From Karalla daura (lineage: Eukaryota > Chordata > Actinopteri > Chaetodontiformes > Leiognathidae), in NCBI GenBank assembly GCA_029224185.1, contig CM055196.1:22944509-23008508 (forward strand): a stretch of DNA of 64,000 nucleotides. The letters run 5' to 3'. Shown piece after piece: positions 26,052 to 39,241 of the stretch. Numbering within the stretch: the first letter of the stretch is position 1; each line of letters opens with the position of its first letter. The notes under the pieces are model-generated. The model did not search any database. It was not told where the DNA came from and worked only from the letters and a program-made list of their open reading frames with translations. The position numbers were made by a program, and so were the translations under genes.

Positions 26052-28353
26052 CATTCAAGATGTCTCTGCTGCTTGTGACTGGACACTAAAAGCTTTGGAT
26101 TGAGTTTTTTCTGTGTTTTTGTCATTGTTGCTGTTTGAGTTGGAGGTTCAGGGCGATTTGTGTTTTAGTTTAAACACAAAGCTATTTTTTAAATGTATTC
26201 TGTGCTCGTTGCTGTGCTCTCCCTCCCCAGACGTGTCAGATCGGTCTGAACTTCGCCAGCGAGGAAGAGGCCAAGCGATTCAGAGCCGCCGTCAACGACC
26301 TGCTCAACCGGAGACAGCGCAAGACTGGCGAGTGTCCCGGCTCTACCTTCCTCCTCCTCTCTTTCCTCCTCCTCCTCTCTTTCCTCCTCCTCCTCTCTTT
26401 CCTCCTCCTCTCTTTACCTGCCTAACCTCTGCTTTACACTTCACCTCTCCCGCTAACGAGACCTCCACCTCGGTCCCAAACCTGCGTCGGCTCGGCTCAG
26501 CCCACCCTGGTTAATCTGTGATAATGAATGTAGAAACGGAGTCATTTCACTGCAGGATCCTCGGTCTTTGATCTGACACAGCTTGTTAATTGATCGCTGC
26601 AGATCCACACATTCCACTGACACATCTCTGTGAGTGAATCCAAACAAAAGAAAGAAGCTTCAGATCTGTCAGACGATGCACTCGGATCTGTCTGATCTTT
26701 AACTTTTGTTCTTTGTTAAATTATGTTTATTTGTGTCATTGGGGCTTTATGGATGAGGACAGGAGTCAGTTTGGTTTGGGACGGTTTCTCCTCTCTCCTC
26801 TCCTCTCCTCTTCTCCTCTCCTCTCTGCTCCTCTCTCCTCTGCTCTGCTGTGAGTCGGGTGAGTTCCTGGGCTGCAGTGAAACCGTCGGCCTGTGTCTGT
26901 CTGTGTAGTCGAGCTCTCGCTGTGAGCATCCTCTCTGGGTTCCCTCCAGCTGCTCGCAGCATGGCGGCCTTTTGAAGTGAACCATGATCACTCGCTGAGG
27001 GTCTGGGGGGCGAGGAGGTGGGGGGGGGGGGGGGGGGGCAGGAGGTTTCTCCTAATGGGGCGGGTTTTTCACCAGACACAGACTGAGATTGCAAAGCTTT
27101 CGCCTCTCTGCTCCTATCCAGGATTTCCTTCACTCTCTCTGCTCTCCGTCTGTCTGACTCTTGCTCCGAGCGGCACCTCATGTTGTCCGACAGCTTCTGC
27201 ACCTGAGAGCTTTGAAGCCGTCCTCTCCTCGGCACTAACACTCTGCACCCTCTGCACAAAAAACACAACAAACCTTTTTTCCCTTTTTTTTATCTCTCTC
27301 TTCTTGATTCAGTTCAGTGGTGCTTTGGTGAGTTTGTCCTGAAACTATAATCGTCTTAATTTTTCTTTTGCAGACAAGAGAAGTGACCCTAAAAATGGTA
27401 TGTAGAACTCTTAATAATCTCCAGATTCAGCGGTCTGCAGTCTTCTCTCATTCTTAGATCATTAACAAGACTTTTTTCATCATTATCTTCAGCTTGACCT
27501 CAGAAACCCTTAAATTGTCTCTCTAATCACACTGACAGAAACTACTCCTCCTACTGTTTGTCTCTCTGCTACTGCACGGGCTGTATGGAGCCTCTAATCG
27601 AGGTTGCCATGGTGATGGAGCCTCTAATCGAGGTTGCCATGGTGATGGAGCCTCTAATCGAGGTTGCCATGGTGATGGAGCCTCTAATCGAGGTTGCCAT
27701 GGTGATGGAGCCTCTAATCGAGGTTGCCATGGTGACAGTGGAGGGTGGGAATAGGGCAGCTCTGCAATCATAATCGTTAGACAGTGATTGATTTTGGTGA
27801 TTGACATGGGACTTCCCATGAGTCCCAGAGTTCTTGCCTCCAAATATCCCGTTTAATTTTTGTCTCCTTCAGATTATCAGAAACTAGATTATGCTCTTGT
27901 CACGATGCAGATTATTGTGAGACACGTGGCTGGAACAGGTGAGAACCCGAGGTCCAAGCAGGCGTTACGTGTGTGCCTGAAGGATTGTGTCGGGTTTTAA
28001 ATCCATTTTTGATAGAAAACGAGGACGAGCTCACAGTGTTCGCCTGTAATCCACTTATAGACCACTCTCCTTTGATGAAGTCAACAACTGCTCCTCTATC
28101 TCCATCACACCTGCAGACAAAGGACCTGCAGAAACCTGACAAACACACACCTTAACCTGGGCTCACATTGAGAAGCAGGAGAGTTGAGAGGAGTTCAACT
28201 TCAGGCAAATAAGAAGTGACGCGATCACAGCGACAGCCAGTAGCGAGCCCATCTGGATTCTCAAAGCTGAATGATTTGACAGAGAAGAAGAGAAGTCTGG
28301 GGTGACCAGACGTCCCCTGATCTGGCCGCCCTGTCCCCGAAAATGTCCCTGAT

Positions 28354-28397
<44 letters not shown>

Positions 28398-31300
28398 GCA
28401 AGCGAGCAGAGTAGCTACGTCTCTGGTAGAGATCGGGTTTGAGCCAGGAGCATATATGATCACCTGACTGTATTTAGTCTGCACCCCTTTATCTCCATGT
28501 AAACTCCCATTTCATGGTCCGAGCATAAGGCGTGTTTATGAGCGTCTGATCATATAATCAAAGTGGTGAATTAAACAGACAGCAGAGTAGAGCAGACAGA
28601 GCTGACCAGCCTGGGCAGACACATCTGCACCACAGCTGGAAGCCCCGCCCCCTCGGCCCCGCCCCCTCGGCCACTGCCAGCGGCCTGTAGAGCTCCCACA
28701 TTCCCTCTCAATGTGGGTCCTGAATGTGGGTCCTCTCAGCTGTACATAAAAGCCTGTAAACTGCTGGAAGTTGTCAGTATCTGCGTTTCCATTACTCCTA
28801 GATATGCACAAAACCTAAGAATCACGATAATAATCTGGTAGTGGAAACGCCTACATTTTGAAAAAGCCTCTCGTATATTGCTGAAATATTCTTGCGCTCT
28901 CATGAGGTGTTTGTTTTAGAGAGGTTGAAGAATAGAAGTTTTTCACTGAAGTGCTGTGGAAACACTGGGTTCACATTTACACGTTCCCAGAGATGAAGAA
29001 GGGGTCATGTGACCAACTGAGGCAGGATGGCGGGCTGTGTGTGGAGGAGGAGGAGACTCGTGCTGCTGGACATGATGCGTGACTACAGCATTACTCCAAT
29101 ACTGGAATCCAAACACCAGAGAAGCTCACCCAAAGCTGTAGAGTGTGAGAGGGTGGCGTCAGGATGACCTCCACTTCCTCAAAGTAAAGTGTCGTGTGAC
29201 AAGAATTTAAGAGAATTATGGGATGTGGTGAGAGTGGACTTGACGAGCGTACAACTCTTTGTGCTCTGTAGCGGGGCTGATGGAGTCAGGAGGTGTGGAG
29301 CGCGCTCTGACCGAGCAGTATCATCACAGACGGGTTCATCCCGAGTCTGCTGCAGGTTAATCTGGTCAGCGGGAGGCCATCTGGGCCATATGTGGACCAC
29401 ATGCTCTCTGTTGTTGTCCCCTTTAAACCCCGTTGTGATGCACATTAGGCCTAATCTGTAATCCCTGCGGTCACTGCTGCTCACCAATTTGTTGTGTTGA
29501 GACTTCAGGGGTTCATTGTTCACTTAGTGAGGAGAAGAGGATCGATCCAATCGACGACTCGAACTGTGTTGTAATCACATGTCCAGTCCAGTTCTTCACC
29601 TGTTTAACGAGATGGTAGAAACACATGATTAGCTAGTGCCAGGGAACAAAGCTGCCTAAATGGCATCAAAACCTCTAAAATATCGGAAAAGTGTTTTCCA
29701 ACGTGTTGATATAGAAGTTCATCACAAAAGAGTAATGGAAACTAAACTCCTACACCTACCTCTGTCTGGTCACATGACCAGCTTGCTTCAACAAGATGAA
29801 GTGATACTGAACTTCTTCTGAATTGAATTATCAAATACAATCATAGAAGCGTAAAACGTCTTGGACGTCTTACCTTCCCAGAAAAAAGTTGCTAGACGAC
29901 TTTGCAAGAAAAACACCCTTCGATGGAAACAACTACTTTATCAACATCTCAGAAATAGAGCATTAGGTTCTGCTTAGAAATACTGGGAAATGCTGTTTTT
30001 CCATCTCCACACTTTGATTGTTGCATATGAACCAGGGTGAGCTGAGATGTTGGTCTGATCACCATCATAGAGATCTAGAAATCTCCTCAGCATCACTCCT
30101 CAGCATCACTCATGTGTGTGTAGTGAGTAGGGATGCGACAGAGGGTAGTCTACATAGTTGAATAGTTTGGAGAAGTTGTTATAGTAGTTTATAAAATGAT
30201 GTAAAAAGTGGTTTGTGTCTGTCACGAAGACACAATGCTCAAGAAGATTAGACTTTTTGTCTCGGCGACTAAAGAAACCAGACTGTTCACATTTAAGAAC
30301 TTTGAACAGTTCCTAAAATCTTTCTCAACCAGTCCTAGTTGATTATCTATTGTTTAAGTCGATCAACAGCTCATTCACAGATGAGCTGGTGCAGTTTAGC
30401 GTGATGCTAGCTTTGAAGTTGGGTCTCCTCTGAGGAGGCTTTTGTCTTTTGTTTTGGACTTTTTGTCGTTTTGTGAAGTTTGGAGGCGGTTTTTGAGTTG
30501 AGCAGCGACTGGATTGAGATTAACTGGTTCTGAACCAGCCAACCAACCAACCAACCAGCCAACCAACCAACCAACCAGCAGCAGCAGCTCTGAGCCTGTG
30601 ATCGTCCTCTGGCTCCGTCCTGACATTTCAGCTGTGCGGCACCAGAGCAACAGAGGGACTTTGTTCCTGTGGAGAGACGCGTATTGTTCTCCTCCTCCTC
30701 CATGCGAGAGCGTCCATGAAGACGCTGGTCGGGAGGCGTCCTCGGCCCTTCAGGGCTCCGCTTGTTGTGTGGCTGAATGTGAACTCTTAAATCTTCATTG
30801 ACAAACGGAGAAGCTGTGAATGGCCGCTCTCTGCCCGGGCAGCTGTCAGAATCCGATTTGTCCAGAGCTGGGACGTCCCGCGTCCTCGTGTTCCTGGCCA
30901 GCAGATCAGAGGAGAGCGTTTTGTGGAAACTCTGTAACTGGATTAGAGACGGGTTCAGATGAAGGGTTGTGCATCGCCCTGATGTGAGACGGTGTGTGTC
31001 TTCTTTTCTCTCTGTGTTTCAGTTCCCTCCTAGAAATGTACAAAACCTTAATGGTACAGAACAACCCTGGTGTTTGAGACAAAGCAAGCTTTCATATCAC
31101 TGAAGTAATAGAGATCGATCTCATTCAGATCAAGAGTCGACGCCTAGTTTAGGTTCTAGTCAGTCAGAAGTTTTTCCTAAATATGAATGAGACCGAAATA
31201 TCACATTAAAAACAGTGGAAACGTCCAGATTTATCATAAAACCCTTTCATATTTAACACAAAAGTCGCAAAAGTGCATGTTCCACACTGTTGGAGTCACA

Positions 31301-34300
31301 TGACCAGGTCACTTCAATGAAGATGAACTGAACTTCTCAGTCTGATTATAACGTCTAATCAAAGAGTGTGTGGGACGTCTAGTCTCCTCAAAATTGAGTC
31401 TTGCAGGGGTTTTAGTGGAATAGACGAGTGGAGTAGAATTACCTCTCGTGTGCAAAACTCCCTCAATGGAAACACGTACTTGTACTGAAGAAGTATTGCT
31501 TTTATTTTGCAGTTAAAAAATAATGGAAACAGCCAAAGAGACATGAACATGTTTAAGTCTCACTGGAAACAAACACAAGTAGAAGTTGCATTTGACTGAA
31601 ACCTTTTACTTTGAAAATACAAGATGGAAACGCAGCTCCTTCAGACACTCGAGTCCTCAAATCCTGTGGAAACACTTTGTCTTTGTCACAGGTAACACGA
31701 TACAGGTTGAGTGGAGCTGCAGCCTGATCGTTATTAGATTATTACACTAATAATCTCGGTCAGGACCAGGACGTGACTCCTCTCTGGACCCACACGCAGC
31801 CCTGCCTCATCCCGGTCCTCCGGAGACGGCAGATTTGGAGGCGAGGCCGGGTGGGGGGGGGTGGAGGATGGAGGATGGGGGTGAGCTGGGTCTGGTCCTG
31901 GACACTCAGCAGTCGTGGGGAGTCTGAGGATTTGTGTTGGGATTAGCAGCGGATTAGCGGTTATGTCAGATGCTGCTGCAGTTTCTGCAGATTATGAGGA
32001 GTTCGAGGACTGAGAGGCTTCGAGGGAACGGCAGAGTGACATTTCTGACTGAAGAGATGGAGAGAGTGAAGGGGAGGGACCGGCTCCTCGTATTGACCCC
32101 CCCCCCCCCAGAAGAGCAGGGATCTCTGCAGGCGTGTTGGGATGAGAATAGAAGTCTAGAATAATTGAAGTGTCCCCCCCTTCCTGCAGCCATACAGTCA
32201 CATCACAAACTCAGATGAAATACAACCAGGAACTGTCACAGGCCTCAAAAACTCTCTTCTTCTGTATGTCCCTGTATATCCCAGAAAAGCTTGACACTGA
32301 ACATCCCTCAAATTAGAGCTTCAACAAAGAATGCATATAAATCAACCCAAGTATTTAACATTTTTTGAGAACGGTTTTAAGCAATCAGCTTCTTAAATGT
32401 GACTTTATGGTTTATTCTTTTGTGCTTCTTATTCTTTTATGAACCAGCCATGATCATTTTCACAGTTTTTGTGTTATTTTATAGGCCAAACAATGATTTC
32501 TAGAAAGTAATCGACTACTTTCTACTACTATCGACTATGTACTACTAATCGACTACTTTGCTGCAGCCTTAGTAATATTATTACTACTAAATCTAAACCT
32601 AAACCTGGTATAAAAGACGTGTGATTGTAGGGCTGCAACAACTAACCGAATGATTTTGAGAAAAGGAGTCAAACTTCTCCGCCCTCTTTCTTGAGACCTT
32701 GTCTCGGCTGTAACAGCTAAAAACAACTTCTGCCTCATTTTATAACCATCTGAGAGAGAATTCAACAGTTTCACTTTGTCAAGTGCCTTGAGATGATGTC
32801 TGTTATGGACTGGCACGTAAAATAAATGAATACATAGGAATAAAGTTTCTACAGAAATAGTTTGTTTCTGCCCTGCATTGTTGTTCCCCTCCAGCCGGGT
32901 CTGATCTCCAGTTTTTAACCGTCTGATCGTGTTTGAATAGTTTTATTCCTTCTTTCTTTTAAAACTAAAGTTTTCTCTTTGTCCCCTCCCCCCACACATC
33001 CTCCACACACACAGGTCCCGCTCTGCACATGGCCACGGTGGACATCAAGAACCCGGAGATCAACAACGTGCGGTTCCACAACTCCCACAGCCACCAGCAG
33101 CCGTACCACCTCAACAACATGCTGAGCCACAGCGGCCTCAACCGCAAGGACAAGAAGACCAAAGGCAAGAAGAAGAAGCTGACCAAGGCCGACATCGGCA
33201 CGCCCAGCAACTTCCAGTGAGTCCCACCTCAACGTCTCTCACACACACACAGTGTGTCAGAGTCGTTCTGGTTTACTCTCCCAGAGTGTAAAACTGAGGA
33301 ATGAATCTGCTCTAGACGTGGTTTCCAGCTTCTTTGATGAGAGCTTCATAGGTCACATGACCAGGTCACTCCAAAGAAGATGACCTGAACTTCTAAATCT
33401 AATCATCATATCTAATCAGACAATGTTTGTAGACGTCTGCTCTCCTCAGAGTGGCGTTTTGTAGTGGTGCTAGTGGACAATTGCATCAAGGGAGTGAAGA
33501 GTTCTCTTCTTTTATGTCAAATCAAAGTTTAAAGTGTTTGTAATCTTGAAGATGCAGTGTCCTGTGTGTGATCTGATCGCTCAATGACCACACTGTCTCT
33601 GTTACAGATGTGTGTGCGTGTGTGTTGTTGTCCGTATGTGTGTGTGTGTGTGTGGGCTCAGTATTTAGCATGTGCACATGGCCGCCCACGTGCATGGTCC
33701 AAGTAGCCGATGTACTGGTGCATATTGATGTGTGTGTGTATGTGTATGTGTGTGTGTGTGTGTGTGTTTGAGTGATCTCACCACATTCTGTATCCTCACT
33801 GTCTTCCTCAGGCACATCGGCCATGTGGGCTGGGATCCAAACACAGGTTTCGATGTGAGTCCTCCTTTCTCTTTCTCCCTCTCTCTCTCACACACACACA
33901 CTGACACACACACACTGACACACACACACACACACACACTGACACACACACATATGCTGGGGCACAATAGTGACCTGTGTGGTCGCTGCATGATGAAACC
34001 ATACAAAAGGCTCTTTCTGTTTCCTGCTCATATTCACAAACATTTCAGAAAGCTACACACACACACACACACACACACACTCTCTGTACACATACACATA
34101 TGCACAACGTTCCACACACAGGGAACCAGGCTGCAGCCTGGGTGACTCAGGGGACTGGAAATGATTAATAAAACATTAAATACCAGCTCGTTCAAAAGCA
34201 CCAAAAACCTGAGGAGGAGGAGAGGCCACAGCATCATGTGAAATAGAAATTCAGTTTTCTACTGTTTGTGTGCTTTAAATACACAGTATACATAACATCA

Positions 34301-35654
34301 TGGCAGCTACGTCCAGGGCATCTTCACTGTTTGTAAAGACAAACAGAAAAGTTTTCATATTTAACGGAAGAGCAACTGGGATTCGAACTAGGGACTATTT
34401 TGTTGCAAAAGTCATTTCAGCCTAACTGACACATTTTCAGGATTTGACGTAGATGTGTCTTATTTCGCTACAATTTGAGGACCCCAAAAGTAAACCCAAA
34501 CAGTTCTTGTGTATGTGGGTTCTGTGTTAGTTTTTCTTTTTACATCTTAAAAAGTCCAGGAACTGTGATTTCACATCCACTGAATTATGTCAAAAGCTGA
34601 GCACACGGTTGGATCATACCTGCGAGACCTGAGCTGAGAGACGAGGTCAAACACTGAGACGAAGGAAACGCTGAAGGAAGTAACTGGCTCATCACTGGTT
34701 TACTCAACGGTTGTGCTTGTAAGTGTAGGCGTTCTCTGGAAGCCAGACTGGTTTCTCCCAGCAGCCAGACTGGTTTCTCCCATCAGCCGTACTGGTTTCT
34801 CCCAGCAGCCGAAGCTACAGTCGTTGATGGTCCCTAACGAGCTGCAGGCTGATTGCTCCTCACCCACTCCTTCCCTTAATTGTCCGACCGAGCTCGTTGG
34901 AAGCACACAGTCTCATATGATGACAGGTGGAGTGGTTTTAGCGATGTGGCACCTTGCTGTTGCGGCTGGTGGCCAGTAGGGGGCGCACATGTTCTGCTGC
35001 TGTCAGGTTGATCTGCACTGCAGAGGAGACGGAACAGACAGAAAGCATAGCAACACAGTCTTAAACAGTATCAGAAGTTGAATCAGTTTTGGGAAGATGA
35101 AGGCCTTTAACTTTAAGTATTTAAAAGTCTTAACCACAGTGTTTTGAGGTGTTAAATTATCTTTGCTCTTTACAAATAGCTTAACTGCAGAAAGGAGTGT
35201 TTATGGGGAATAACTGAGTCGGAGTCGCTTCTTGTGACTAAAAGTTTATCTCAGTACATTTTTTTTTCGGTTGAATTCATTATCATTTGAAGGGAGGGGG
35301 CGGGACAAGGAGCTGTCAATCATGTCCATCGAAGCACTGTATTTGATAGTGGACTTTTCTTCAGACACTGACTGGAAAAATACCAGTTCTGTGTTGTGGC
35401 TCCGTTCCTGGGCCAGCTGGAGTCATTTGTGGTGTGTTTGTAACGCTGTCACCATCTTGTTTGTTGTTCGTTTGTTGTTGTTTGTTCTGCAGCTGAACAA
35501 CCTGGACCCCGAGCTGAAGAACCTGTTCGACATGTGCGGCATCTCCGAGGCTCAGCTGAAGGACCGGGAGACGTCCAAGGTCATCTACGACTTCATCGAG
35601 AAGAAGGGAGGAGTGGAGGCTGTGAAGAACGAGCTGAGGAGGCAGGGTGAGCGG

Positions 35655-35717
<63 letters not shown>

Positions 35718-38700
35718 GGGAAGCCTTTGATGTGTCAAACTGGTCATCAATAGTAATGAGGCAGCAAAGTGCAGCTCCTCAGTTTCATCACTTGGTTGCA
35801 CAGCGACTGATCTCTCCGCGGTGAGACGGACGCTTTGTAGTTTGTTTTCTCCTGTTTTTAAATTTTGTAGATTTAAAGTTTTAATCATCTGGGCGTTTTT
35901 TTTAATAAGAGTTAAAGGCTCATTGTTTCTAAACCTAACGAGATCAAACGTTCAGTGTTTAGTGAAGTGAGGAGTTGTTTATTTGATGAAGATGTCAGTC
36001 TGTTGGTGTGTTGAGTTTTTCTATCGTCTTTGAATCGATTTTAACGATAAACTTCAGGGTTACAATCCACATCTAGACAACCTGGGAAATACATCTTATA
36101 GGACTGAGATGTGGAGTTTCTCCACACTCATGCATATGAAGGAGTGAAAACCTTTTCACTTTCATGTCTAACTGACGTTCCTCCTTCCTCCTCTCTCCTC
36201 TTCCTCACTCAGACAGGTGTCAGGTGTGCACATAAAACACGAATGTCCAGCGTTTTTTTTTTTTTTTAATTCTCTGTGACAGACCTGACTCCGTTTGTTC
36301 TCAGTTTCTCTCCATGTTTAATTCATGCTCCACTGTTCTGAGAGCAGCATGGAGTGACCTGAATCTGCAATTTTGTGTGTGTGTGTGTGTGTGTCAGTCT
36401 CTGGTCTGGTTTGGAGTGTGTCAGAAAGTTTGGCTGTTTTTAGTGGGTCTCTATTAAGAAATATGCAAAACCTGCATATCGCTTGTTTACCTGCCAGGTG
36501 GTCTCTCGTCTCCATGGCGACGCTTGTTTACCTGCCAGGTGATCACTCGTCACCATGGCGACGCTTGTTTACCTGCCAGGTGGTCTCTCGTCTCCATGGC
36601 GACGCTTGTTTACCTGCCAGGTGATCACTCGTCACCATGGCGACGCTTGTTTACTTGCCAGGTGATCACTCGTCTCCATGGCGACGCTTGTTTACCTGCC
36701 AGGTGATCACTCGTCACCATGGGGACGTTTGTTTACCTGCCAGGTGGTCTCTCGTCTCCATGGGGACGTTTGTTTACCTGCCAGGTGGTTTCTCGTCTCC
36801 ATGGGGATGCTTGTTTACCTGCCAGGTGGTCTCTCGTCTCCATGGGGATGCTTGTTTACCTGCCAGGTGGTCTCTTGTCTCCATGGCGACAGTTGTGTGA
36901 CATCATCTTCTAACCTGGTTCTATTGGTTCTCTCTCCCCTGCAGCTCCGCCTCCTCCTCCCTCCCGCGGCGGCCCTCCTCCTCCCCCTCCTCCCCCACAC
37001 ACCTCGGCCCCGCCCCCACCTCCTCCCCCCTCCAGAGGAGGGCGGGGTGCGCCTCCTCCCCCTCCTCCGTCCAGAGCCCCCGCCTCGGCTCCGCCTCCTC
37101 CGCCTCCCACCAGACCGGGAACTCTGGGCGCTCCACCTCCCCCGCCTCCCCCCACCAGGGGGGGTCACCAGCCCCCTCCTCCCCCACACCATCACCACCA
37201 CCACCATCAGCCTCCCCCTCCTCCTCCTCCTCCATCCTCCTCGCACTCCTCCGTCGCCCCTCAGGCTCCGCCCCCTCCACCTCCAGCGCCAGCGCAGCTG
37301 GCTCCAGCAGGCGGCTCCGCTCCTGCTCCTCCTCCCCCTCCCCCTCCTCCCCCTCCTCCTCCCGGCCCCCCTCCCCCTCCGGAGCTGGACGGCATGGTGG
37401 GAGGCGGAGACATCCCTCACTCTCCCATCCCCGGGGGGAAGTCGGCGCTGCTGGAGCAGATCAGAGGAGGAACCCAGCTGAAGAAGGTGGAGCAGAACCA
37501 CCGGGCACCCACCTCCGGGGTGGGACGGGACGCCCTGCTGGACCAGATCAGACAGGGGATCCAGCTCAAGACAGTAAGACCCCGCCTCACCCCCGACTCC
37601 CCCCAACCTCTGATCACACAGCTAGAGATACCAGAACTTCCAGCTCAGCTCCTCCCTGGTCCCAATCCCGTAACTACTCAGTCTCGGTTTAAAGATCTGG
37701 TTGAAGCAGACAGACTGTGAAGGCCTCTCTGAGTCTGTGGCATCTGTTAAAAGAAGAAGTGCTGTGAGTGGCCAGGAAGACTGAGCACCAAGTGCACATA
37801 GATCTATTGAGTGACTGATGGAAACCACCAGAAGACTGAGAGCTGACTGAGAGCAACAGGATGGAAACAGGATGTTGTGACGGATGGATTGGGAAGACAC
37901 GCATGACTATCTCTAGATGTGAAAGCGCGTATCTTACATCTTACAACTCAGAGCTCTCACTCTGTTCATTGAGCAGTAAGCACCTCTGTTCAGTTTTGAC
38001 CAAAACTTTTATCTATTAGTCGTGATGGAAACAGACCAGTGTGAGAAATGACCCTTGGATTGATCTGTAATAGATCTGCAACAGACTGATCTATGTCTCT
38101 CTCTCTTTTTCTTTGTCCAGGTGTCGGATCATCCAGAGTCCGGCCCCCCGACTCCAGCTCCGGCCGCGGGCATCGTCGGCGCTCTGATGGAGGTGATGCA
38201 GAAGAGGAGCAAAGCCATCCATTCCTCAGGTGAGTCTGCTCAAGGTAGGAGCAGCCCCCTCAGAGAGGCTGAGGGTGCCACGAGGCCCGTTTTCTCTACT
38301 CCAGTTGACTTCATTTCCAGTCTGAAGCCAGAGAGCAGCTTCAGATCTCAGAGCTCAGCTTCTTCAAACAGTTAGAACATGCAGTAGGTCTCTCTCACTC
38401 TCACTCTCTCCATCTCTCGACACACTATGTATGATATTAACAATGTCTGTCTGAAACGCACATCCTCATTCATTCTAAAAGAAATATCCAGAGTGTGGTA
38501 TATCCAGACCCAGGGAGCAGCTGGTCTGGAGGTGTAGCTCTCCTCTCCTGTCCTCTGGCACACATCAGTAGTACGGCGCATTCACCTTTCTCTCCTAGGA
38601 GACATTGTAATGCTGCTCTGTCTGGGATGTTTTCAGACTCTTTGTATTTCTGGCATATTCTGTGGGGAATGTCTTTGTGTGGCAGTGGAGCTGAATGTGT

Positions 38701-39175
38701 CTGTCTGTCTGTCTGTCTCCAGCTCCTCTCCAGGGAGCACCATCATGTCTGTCTGTCAGCCTGTAGTCTCCTAGTCTGGTTCTGGTCAGGGTCTTCCTCA
38801 GTCTGGCATCACATATTCTGCCAATCTGGACTCTATTTAATACTAAATAACATTCTAATTTGCTTTGAGTTTTCCCAATAGGGGATATAATTTCCCTTTT
38901 TAGTTTGGTCATAATTTGGTTGTTCCAGATTGGTGGTCCAGCCTCAGGACCAGCTGGCTCTCTGTGTTTGTTGTTGTGTTGTTGTTGTTTCATCTCTTCC
39001 TGTTTTTCTCTCTCTCTTTCATTCTCCCTCGCTCTCTCTGCCATCTCCATTCAGTCTAGTGGTCACTTGATCATTCTGTAGTTCAGAATCGGGCCAGCTC
39101 TAGAAACTGTCTGACCCTGGAGACCCGGGGACAAAAACAAACAATGGAAGAACGTCAAATGCTCTACATCTTCAC

Positions 39176-39241
<66 letters not shown>

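Noticed and set aside
27586..27735. Regular direct repeats considered as a CRISPR array (also at 36482-36891)
   Set aside because: Units are contiguous with no unique spacers, and the context is an intron of a vertebrate gene.
34373..34400. tRNA-like B-box (minus-strand TAGTTCGAATCCCAG)
   Set aside because: No cloverleaf, A-box or acceptor stem could be found around it; at most a SINE remnant.
36678..37481. 267-codon frame through the 41-bp minisatellite into wasl exon 9
   Set aside because: It uses the wrong frame of exon 9. The real frame is fixed by the exon 8/9 junction and yields the poly-Pro and WH2 motifs.
36815..37606. Antisense Arg/Gly-rich frame of 263 codons over wasl exon 9
   Set aside because: A mirror of the proline codons on the other strand; no splice sites or family match.
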